Positions 46,658-51,587 of a DNA stretch of 51,587 nt are shown in pieces. Position numbers and translations under genes: made by a program. This DNA is from UBA917 sp964435085 (GTDB taxonomy: Bacteria; Patescibacteriota; Patescibacteriia; Patescibacteriales; Patescibacteriaceae), in assembly GCA_964435085.1 (NCBI GenBank), contig CAYSXQ010000006.1, positions 1 through 51,587 on the forward strand. Direction: 5' to 3'. The notes under the pieces are model-generated. The model ran no database searches. It was not told the origin of the DNA and worked only from the letters and a program-made list of their open reading frames with translations. Within the stretch, counting starts at the first letter, position 1; each line of letters opens with the position of its first letter.

Positions 46658-48028
46658 TTAGTAAACCACATAACTAAGCGGATTAGTTCGCTTGCCATTA
46701 ATCATAACTTCAAAGTGGACGTGTGGACCAGTCGAGTGACCAGTCGAACCCATAACACCTATATTCTGCCCCTTAGAGACGCTGTCGCCAGCTTTGACAG
46801 CAAAGGCAGACATGTGAGCATAACGCGTTTGCTTGCCAGCGCCGTGGTTAATAACAACCTGATAGCCGTAACCACCAGCATTCCAACTAGCTGTCTCAAC
46901 GATACCGTCGGCGGCGGCGTAAATTGGCGTGCCGGTCTTATTAGCAATATCCAAACCGTTATGCCTCCAAGAGTAGTACTGAGTGACAGTATGACCAACT
47001 GTTGGCCAAGCCATCTTGCCGCCAGCAACAATCTGAGTAGAAGGATCTTTACCATTAATATAAAGGGGCTTAGTGCTTGCTGGCTTCGTACTAGGCTTCT
47101 TAATAGTGGCAACTACAACTTTGCGACCACCCGGAACCAAAAGGCTTTGGCCAACCTTGAGCATGGCAGATCCAGACAGGCCGTTAGCTTCGCTAATTTT
47201 ACTTTGATCAACCTCATAGAAGTTGGCAATTGTAGCTAAGTTTTCATTGCGCTTCACTTGGTGCATCACACCTGTCATTGGCAAGATAGTCAACTTATCC
47301 CCAGGCTGAATCAAAGCCTTGGCAGACAAATTATTAGCCCACAAAATAGTATTAACACTAACACCAAACTTATTCGCAATGGAGCCTGCTGTGTCACCAT
47401 TTTTAACAGTGTATTCAATAGATTCGCTGCGCTTAGCAACGTTGTCAACCGTAGGTGTAATATCATCTTCGGTTAAGACATAGTCCTCTTGAATTAGACC
47501 AGAATCTTCATCTTCGAGATCGACCACCTCATTAGTACTAATACCAGTCTGAGGATTTAAAGCTACTTCTCGATTATTGTAAGCCATGCTCTGACCGCTT
47601 GAAGACAAGGTATCAACTTGATATTCTTCGATGAGAATATCGTCATCTGAAGAGTCATCGGAAACAAGTCTAGCCAAAGGAGTCTTGGCCACAAAGTCCT
47701 CAGCAGCGCTAGCTCCTTTGACAGAGTTTATGTTTTGCCAAACAATCACAGCGGCGAGCAAAACAACTAGAATGTGGATTAGATTTTTATTAACTAAGAT
47801 GGAAGCAATAGGCTGAAAGCGTCTAGAATTAGACCAGCCTAGCTTTTTAACAACAAAGAGATAAAAGCGGTAGAGGCGCAAGATAAAACTGTGGTAGAAA
47901 AACCTTAGTAATGAACGAAAAGGGCTAAATAAATAACCCAAGCTATTTAGGATAAAATTAAAAAGCCAAGCAATGGCCTTAATGAGCCACAAAGCTAGAT
48001 TAGCTAAAAATTTTATTAACTTAGACAT
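46658..48028 (-). CDS. LysM-LysM-M23 peptidoglycan endopeptidase, membrane anchored
   Basis: A 456-aa wall enzyme. An unusually long apolar and aromatic N-terminal region (1-62) precedes a basic stretch and a membrane helix at about 83-99. After a long acidic linker come two LysM modules (about 205-249 and 255-299), which bind glycan strands. The C-terminal M23 domain has HNGLDIA (His356, Asp360) and HVHFE (His436, His438), the zinc-binding residues of lysostaphin-type endopeptidases, and all are present. It should cut peptide crosslinks outside the membrane, in cell separation or growth. Its promoter (48046-48074) is embedded in a terminator stem. Confidence 0.92.
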   Translation of the reverse strand: MSKLIKFLANLALWLIKAIAWLFNFILNSLGYLFSPFRSLLRFFYHSFILRLYRFYLFVVKKLGWSNSRRFQPIASILVNKNLIHILVVLLAAVIVWQNINSVKGASAAEDFVAKTPLARLVSDDSSDDDILIEEYQVDTLSSSGQSMAYNNREVALNPQTGISTNEVVDLEDEDSGLIQEDYVLTEDDITPTVDNVAKRSESIEYTVKNGDTAGSIANKFGVSVNTILWANNLSAKALIQPGDKLTILPMTGVMHQVKRNENLATIANFYEVDQSKISEANGLSGSAMLKVGQSLLVPGGRKVVVATIKKPSTKPASTKPLYINGKDPSTQIVAGGKMAWPTVGHTVTQYYSWRHNGLDIANKTGTPIYAAADGIVETASWNAGGYGYQVVINHGAGKQTRYAHMSAFAVKAGDSVSKGQNIGVMGSTGHSTGPHVHFEVMINGKRTNPLSYVVY

Positions 48029-48033
48029 AAATT

Positions 48034-48067
48034 AAAAGAAGCTAAATCATAGCATTTAGCTTCTTTT
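48034..48067. terminator. Terminator hairpin overlapping the M23 promoter
   Basis: AAAAGAAGCTAAAT pairs perfectly with ATTTAGCTTCTTTT (14 bp, 6-nt loop). It follows the 100-aa gene on the minus strand, and the same bases hold the spacer and -10 of the M23 promoter. Confidence 0.85.
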
Positions 48068-48074
48068 TCGTCAA
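48046..48074 (-). promoter_or_regulatory. Promoter of the M23 peptidase gene
   Basis: TTGACG - 17 nt - TATGAT with a TG extension on the minus strand. Start expected near 48039, leaving about ten untranslated bases and no clear ribosome site. Confidence 0.7.
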
Positions 48075-48116
48075 TTAGTTAATAGCAAATAGTGCCTAAT
48101 GTTAGCAATATTTTAA

Positions 48117-48419
48117 CTATAAATTTCTTTTTTTAGAGCTTTTTTTGTTGCTGTAATTAGCAAAAAAGTCTTTAGCTGAACCAGCAGCCTCTTTGATTGT
48201 AGTAACTAATAAGCCGGCAATACCAAAACCACTCTTGAGATTGTCCACTAATTCTTTTATTTCTACCAACTGTTTTTTAGCCAAGCTAGCCGTAGCTCGC
48301 AGATCACGAGCAGCGAGAATCAGGTGGTAGAAGAAAATAGTAATAACAGTGGTCAAACAAAGGGCACAAAGAGCCAAGGTAATAAAAAGCAGGTTTTGAC
48401 TATAGTTAATGAAGAACAT
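48117..48419 (-). CDS. Small membrane-anchored helical protein (100 aa)
   Basis: One long N-terminal membrane segment at about residues 10-34 (LLFITLALCALCLTTVITIFFYHLIL) is followed by a charged helical region (ARDLRATASLAKKQLVEIKELVDNL) likely to form a coiled coil, and a basic end (NKKSSKKRNL). The layout resembles DUF948-type general-stress membrane proteins, but I cannot confirm that. It ends before the terminator 48034-48067 and starts 24 bases after the tRNA-binding-domain gene. Confidence 0.65.
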   Translation of the reverse strand: MFFINYSQNLLFITLALCALCLTTVITIFFYHLILAARDLRATASLAKKQLVEIKELVDNLKSGFGIAGLLVTTIKEAAGSAKDFFANYSNKKSSKKRNL

Positions 48420-48427
48420 AGGTATTT

Positions 48428-48448
48428 AATTTTAAATTTGAAATTAAT
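48428..48448. repeat. Short period-7 array (AATTNNN x3)
   Basis: AATTTTA, AATTTGA, AATTAAT; nearly the same as 17324-17344. It includes the stop codon of the tRNA-binding-domain gene (48444-48446). Confidence 0.65.
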
Positions 48449-48842
48449 CCAAGTACTGATCAATAGCTTCACCAACCCTGGCTTGCTCTGGCAAAAGCTT
48501 AATTCCTGAATGATCAGTGCCTAGCCCAAGCTCATCAGCTGCACAAAGCATGCCTTCACTAGCCTCACCGCGGATAACAGCGGGCTTAATTTCCATGCCA
48601 TTTGGCAAAATAGCTCCGACTAAAGCGACTGGCACTTTTTGACCAGCCGCAATGTTATTGGCACCGCAGACAATTTTTAGGTTTTTATCAGCTATTTCGA
48701 CTTGAGTTAGCTTGAGTCTGTCAGCATTAGGATGAGCCTTAACTTCTTTGATTAGGCCCACAACCACCTTAGGAAATTTAGTAACTTCAGTTACTTGTTT
48801 ATTAGAAAATAGTTTTTGGATAAATGACCACATATTATTCAT
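48444..48842 (-). CDS. Stand-alone tRNA-binding (EMAP/YtpR-type OB-fold) protein
   Basis: After about 25 residues the protein is a single OB-fold tRNA-binding domain: VVVGLIKEVKAHPNADRLKLTQVEI, LKIVCGANNIAAGQKVPVALVGAILPNG and KPAVIRGEASEGMLCAADELGLG. This is the pattern at the N-terminus of PheRS beta and in YtpR and the C-terminus of long MetRS. There is no synthetase domain attached, and MetRS in this window lacks the extension, so it may act in trans as a tRNA-binding cofactor. The gene start overlaps the end of the preceding 128-aa membrane gene by eight bases. Confidence 0.85.
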   Translation of the reverse strand: MNNMWSFIQKLFSNKQVTEVTKFPKVVVGLIKEVKAHPNADRLKLTQVEIADKNLKIVCGANNIAAGQKVPVALVGAILPNGMEIKPAVIRGEASEGMLCAADELGLGTDHSGIKLLPEQARVGEAIDQYLD

Positions 48843-49221
48843 TTCTGCTTAAGCTGAGACTAATTAAGAAGAGTTCTAAACTAGTAAAGCCGATAATTAA
48901 TAAAACCACATTGAGCCAGCTGAAGAGCTGCTCGGCTAATAAAAACAAAATTAACGCTATTAATAAGGCTATCACAAAAGCTTGACGAAAGGAAATGATG
49001 ACAGCGCTAGCTGCCAATTTCTTACGCAAGACTACAAAACGAAAGATAAAGCCAATAATAGCAGCTAGCCCGGTGACACTCACCATCAGCGAAGCGTAAA
49101 AGAGAGTCATGCCGAGCCAATTGGTAGAAAAAGGATTAATAACGAGAATGGAGACAGCAAAACAAGCTAGCGCCGCTAGCGTGCCGATGACCATGACGAT
49201 GAGATATTTACTGAGAGACAT
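48835..49221 (-). CDS. Four-helix membrane protein of unknown function (128 aa)
   Basis: Four apolar segments at about 6-28, 36-62, 76-96 and 101-123 (YLIVMVIGTLAALACFAVSIL, LFYASLMVSVTGLAAIIGFIF, FVIALLIALILFLLAEQLF, LNVVLLIIGFTSLELFLISL) with a basic loop after the second (RFVVLRKKLAAS). The gene overlaps the next by eight bases, implying coupled translation. No family recognised. Confidence 0.68.
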   Translation of the reverse strand: MSLSKYLIVMVIGTLAALACFAVSILVINPFSTNWLGMTLFYASLMVSVTGLAAIIGFIFRFVVLRKKLAASAVIISFRQAFVIALLIALILFLLAEQLFSWLNVVLLIIGFTSLELFLISLSLSRNE

Positions 49222-49229
49222 AGATAATT

Positions 49230-49288
49230 AATTAACAATTTTCAATTAACAATTAACAACCTGCCTGACGGCAGGCAGGTTGTTAATT
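49230..49288. repeat. Period-7 array plus 17-bp perfect hairpin after the kinase gene
   Basis: AATTAAC, AATTTTC, AATTAAC, AATTAAC lead into a stem in which AATTAACAACCTGCCTG (49251-49267) pairs with its exact reverse complement (49272-49288) over a 4-nt loop. It sits two bases from the histidine-kinase stop codon and probably marks the transcript end. Confidence 0.78.
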
Positions 49289-49290
49289 GA

Positions 49291-51450
49291 CTAGGTGTTC
49301 GCTTCCAAGCCCTTAGTCCCACTCTTCTTACTGACACCAGCAAGTGGTAAAGTAATAAAAAAGCTGGAACCTTTGTTTTCTTCAGACTCAAACCAGATCT
49401 TACCTTCAAAAGCTTCAATGACTGCCTTAGCAACATAGAGACCGAGACCAGTGCCCTCAACTTTAGTTGATTTGACATTGTCAGCTCTAAACAACTTTTT
49501 AAAGATACTGCTTTGCTGGTTTTTAGGAATGCCGTAACCATTGTCCTTAACTACCATGAGAGCGGTTTTTGCGTCCTGCTTCTTGATAGTAACAGTGATA
49601 TCACCACCTTCACGAGTATACTTAACAGCATTGGATAAGAGGTTTTGAACAACGATGCGCATCAGGCTAGGATCGAGGTTAATTTTTGGAAACTTGGCTT
49701 CAAAGTTCTTACTGAGCTTAAGCTGCTTAGTCTTGATGCCGAATTGCAATTCAGTGATCATGCTCTCGGTCATCTCAACCAAATCAACTGGTTCTGGCGA
49801 GACAGACAGGGTCCCCATATCAATACGACTGACATTAAGCAAAGAATTAACCAACTTAACCATGCGCTGATTACCTTCATGAATTTCTTTAAGGAATTCT
49901 TTCTGACGATCATTAATAGGGCCAACGTCTTGATCCATAAGCATTTCTGTATACCAATTAACCGCTGAAAGAGGTGTTTTGAGCTGATGAGAGGCCAAGG
50001 AAACAAACTCAGTCTTAGCTTTATCAATAGCCTTCTCCTCAGAGATATCACGAAAGACAATAATGCAACCAATGACACGGCCATCCTTAGTCTTAAGTGG
50101 TGAAGCGCTTGCCGCAATAGGGAATTTATCAGACTTACGATTAAGTAGATAAATATCTCTAGTACTGGCTATACTTTGCTTTTGAGTCAAGACTTGCTTG
50201 ATAAATTTATCAGCCGGAGAGTCGTCATATTCAGAGACGAAACGAATCTTGTCAGTATAAACCTTATTAAGAACTTCTTTTTGATCAAAGCCACTTAGGT
50301 CACAGGCCGACTTATTAAAGAAGATTACTAAGCCCTTGGTATCAACAACCATCAGGCCTTCACCCATAGCAGCAGTGATATTCTTAATGCGCTCACCAGC
50401 ATCTAGTAATTTCTGCTGGTTTTCGCTGATGAAATAAACAAAAGCTAAAATGATGAATAAGACAGAGAGAGTGTAAATATAGCGATCAATCAGGTCGGCT
50501 TGTAGCAAATAGATGCTGTCGTCCTTGTGATAAGTGATCAAATAAGCTACCTGCTTGCCACCGATGTTATCAACTGGAATGAAGCTAACTAAATAATTGA
50601 TGTTTTCGACACTAAGACTTTCGGTAAAAATCTTACCACTAGCCATCTTATCAGCCACCTTGTTTTTAAGCACCGCATTAATCTTGGTTACCTCTTCTGG
50701 GAGAACATTATCGACGCGCGACTTAGCGCCAACTTCTTTTTCGTAGAAATAAGCCCGGTTCAGGTCACTGATATAGTAGAAGCGCGAGACGTCCTGGAAG
50801 ACTTGATCATCAATAATATTCTTTTTGATTAAGAACTGGTAAGTCATCGGGAAAATAGAGCTCATCTGCTGACTAAAGGTACTGAAAGAGACGCTAGTTT
50901 CAACGCTACCGACGAAGTTATTGGTATTATTTTTAAACAAAGGGAAGATGTAATGAAAACCACTGAAGTATTTATCTTCTTCGAAACCTTCGATATATTT
51001 GTGATCGTTATTGATTTTAGCAAGAGAAGGACGAATAGACATTAATTGATCGCCGAATTTATCTGGAGCTTGCATGCGTAAGAAGCTACTACCGTCGGTC
51101 AGGTGGAAGTGTAGTTGTTTGAAATTCTTTTCTTGTAGACGGTTGAAGACTGGCAAGAATTGTTGGTACAGCTCTTTGCGCAAAGTAATTTTTTGTTGGT
51201 CGCTGACGTTGCCAGCTTGAGTCAGAAGATTAGTAACGAGACTAGAATTTAAAACTTCGTCGTACAGTGACTGGGAGACCAGACGATAGGAATTGATGGT
51301 TGAGGAATATTGAGTCTGAGCACTCTCCTGCTCGCGACTGACAATTTCATTACGGCGCTGATCATAACCCTCATAAAGCCAAAACAAAAATAAACCGCCA
51401 ATGATAGCAATAGCCGCAAAGATAAAAATAATGTTCCGAGCGAAACGCAT
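49291..51450 (-). CDS. Membrane sensor histidine kinase with PAS domain
   Basis: ATG 51450 gives 719 aa; the GTG seven codons upstream overlaps a promoter -10 box and is less likely. A membrane helix (about 6-27) and a second one near residue 325-345 enclose a large extracytoplasmic sensor region of about 300 residues. A PAS domain follows (ITAAMGEGLMVVDTKGLVIFF), then the HisKA phospho-acceptor His488 in LASHQLKTPLSAVNW and the ATPase domain with NLLSNAVKYTREGG (N box), VKDNGYGIPKNQ (G1), LFRADN (F box) and GTGLGLYVAK (G2). All catalytic boxes are intact. No response regulator is seen in the window, so the partner is elsewhere. Confidence 0.92.
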   Translation of the reverse strand: MRFARNIIFIFAAIAIIGGLFLFWLYEGYDQRRNEIVSREQESAQTQYSSTINSYRLVSQSLYDEVLNSSLVTNLLTQAGNVSDQQKITLRKELYQQFLPVFNRLQEKNFKQLHFHLTDGSSFLRMQAPDKFGDQLMSIRPSLAKINNDHKYIEGFEEDKYFSGFHYIFPLFKNNTNNFVGSVETSVSFSTFSQQMSSIFPMTYQFLIKKNIIDDQVFQDVSRFYYISDLNRAYFYEKEVGAKSRVDNVLPEEVTKINAVLKNKVADKMASGKIFTESLSVENINYLVSFIPVDNIGGKQVAYLITYHKDDSIYLLQADLIDRYIYTLSVLFIILAFVYFISENQQKLLDAGERIKNITAAMGEGLMVVDTKGLVIFFNKSACDLSGFDQKEVLNKVYTDKIRFVSEYDDSPADKFIKQVLTQKQSIASTRDIYLLNRKSDKFPIAASASPLKTKDGRVIGCIIVFRDISEEKAIDKAKTEFVSLASHQLKTPLSAVNWYTEMLMDQDVGPINDRQKEFLKEIHEGNQRMVKLVNSLLNVSRIDMGTLSVSPEPVDLVEMTESMITELQFGIKTKQLKLSKNFEAKFPKINLDPSLMRIVVQNLLSNAVKYTREGGDITVTIKKQDAKTALMVVKDNGYGIPKNQQSSIFKKLFRADNVKSTKVEGTGLGLYVAKAVIEAFEGKIWFESEENKGSSFFITLPLAGVSKKSGTKGLEANT

Positions 51451-51459
51451 ATTGTGCTT

Positions 51460-51468
51460 AGTATAGCA
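51460..51468 (-). promoter_or_regulatory. Extended -10 promoter of the histidine kinase gene
   Basis: TGcTATACT on the minus strand; the start should lie near 51453, only a few bases before ATG 51450. No good -35 is visible. Confidence 0.5.
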
Positions 51469-51500
51469 CACTCGGGAAACTTTAAAAAATCAGCAAAACA

Positions 51501-51526
51501 AAAACAAGCTATTTCTAGCTTGTTTT
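51501..51526 (-). terminator. Terminator after tRNA-Gly
   Basis: AAAACAAGCTA pairs with TAGCTTGTTTT (11 bp, 4-nt loop), followed on the minus strand by a T-rich tract. Confidence 0.85.
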
Positions 51527-51532
51527 TGTATT

Positions 51533-51587
51533 TGGAGCGGGTAACGGGAATCGGACCCGTATCTCTGCCTTGGCAAGGCAATATAAT
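51533..51587 (-). tRNA. tRNA-Gly (anticodon GCC), 5' part outside the window
   Basis: The minus strand shows anticodon stem TTGCC/GGCAG with loop TTGCCAA (anticodon GCC), T arm ACGGG/CCCGT, discriminator T (usual for tRNA-Gly in bacteria) and encoded CCA. The T loop reads TCCGATT instead of TTCGATT, so the nearly universal U55 is replaced by C. The D arm and the 5' acceptor strand are beyond the window edge. Confidence 0.9.

Noticed and set aside
49291..51471. GTG start of the histidine kinase at 51471
   Set aside because: The codons overlap the extended -10 box; ATG 51450 directly precedes the basic start of the membrane helix.
1..51587. CRISPR array
   Set aside because: The repeated units found are 7-bp tandem arrays or scattered palindromes; there are no 23-37 bp direct repeats with regular unique spacers and no cas genes.
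1..51587. UGA recoded as glycine (Gracilibacteria/Absconditabacteria code)
   Set aside because: Genes are full length under the standard code with no in-frame TGA, and the one terminal TGA (ruvB) would otherwise read into a palindrome repeat.

Overview
The window is a 51.6 kb bacterial chromosome scaffold of moderate-to-low GC content with two 100-base runs of N. Gene content and style fit a member of the Candidate Phyla Radiation (Patescibacteria, perhaps Parcubacteria-like). Core translation and DNA genes are compact, many small membrane proteins have no recognisable family, a two-membrane-segment pilin-like protein is present, and the surface polysaccharide locus is large next to little central metabolism. 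This placement is inference from style; no marker tree was possible. The genetic code is standard (tryptophan is TGG, no in-frame TGA), but only 1 of the 53 stop codons I read is TGA.

Layout. 1-2.1 kb: the zinc-ribbon tail of topA (+), then a leftward three-gene cassette of unknown small proteins driven by a consensus promoter and a 155-nt structured leader. 2.1-4.7 kb: murA and a PEGA/beta-propeller membrane protein (+). 4.9-20.0 kb: a mainly leftward surface-polysaccharide locus (polyprenyl-phosphate sugar transferase, two GT4, four GT2, an MJ1255-like glycosyltransferase, rfbA, a HIT protein, a TIM-barrel protein and unknown membrane proteins), interrupted by rightward sod and asnS. 20.0-20.8 kb: rnpB (RNase P RNA) and an RNHCP zinc protein. 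20.85-21.8 kb: a second, inverted copy of the promoter-leader element driving a rightward cassette (106-aa protein and a 25-aa membrane peptide). 21.8-33 kb leftward: tRNA-Val, rnhA, recJ, a 35-aa membrane peptide, lepA, a secreted pilin-like/HExxH fusion with a partner, tatD, cvpA, metG and a large unknown membrane protein. 33.3-41.2 kb leftward: nrnA-like DHH gene, rbfA, infB, queA, ruvB, a YdjM-like gene and murD, with a rightward candidate small RNA in front of murD. 41.3-51.5 kb leftward: a GGQ release-factor-like protein, polA, a flavin reductase, three wall-remodelling enzymes (papain-like amidase, L,D-transpeptidase, LysM-M23 peptidase), tRNA-Ala, a stand-alone tRNA-binding domain, a PAS sensor histidine kinase and a truncated tRNA-Gly.

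How it fits together. murA, murD and the wall enzymes make and remodel peptidoglycan. The glycosyltransferase locus builds an undecaprenyl-linked surface glycan, though no flippase or polymerase is visible here. infB-rbfA-nrnA is the classic translation/RNA-turnover cluster.

Most unusual signals: (1) two inverted copies of a promoter plus 155-nt leader that is 100% identical and folds on a 23-position terminal helix, each in front of different small unknown genes; (2) at least 15 intergenic arrays of degenerate 7-bp units with different sequences but the same period, most of which include a neighbouring stop codon; (3) paired palindromes resembling REP/BIME elements; (4) a promoter-bearing rod-like RNA candidate in front of murD; (5) a pilin-like/metallopeptidase fusion. 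One N-gap (33403-33502) is flanked by an exact 55-bp duplication and appears to be a scaffolding artefact; closing it restores an intact 318-aa gene.
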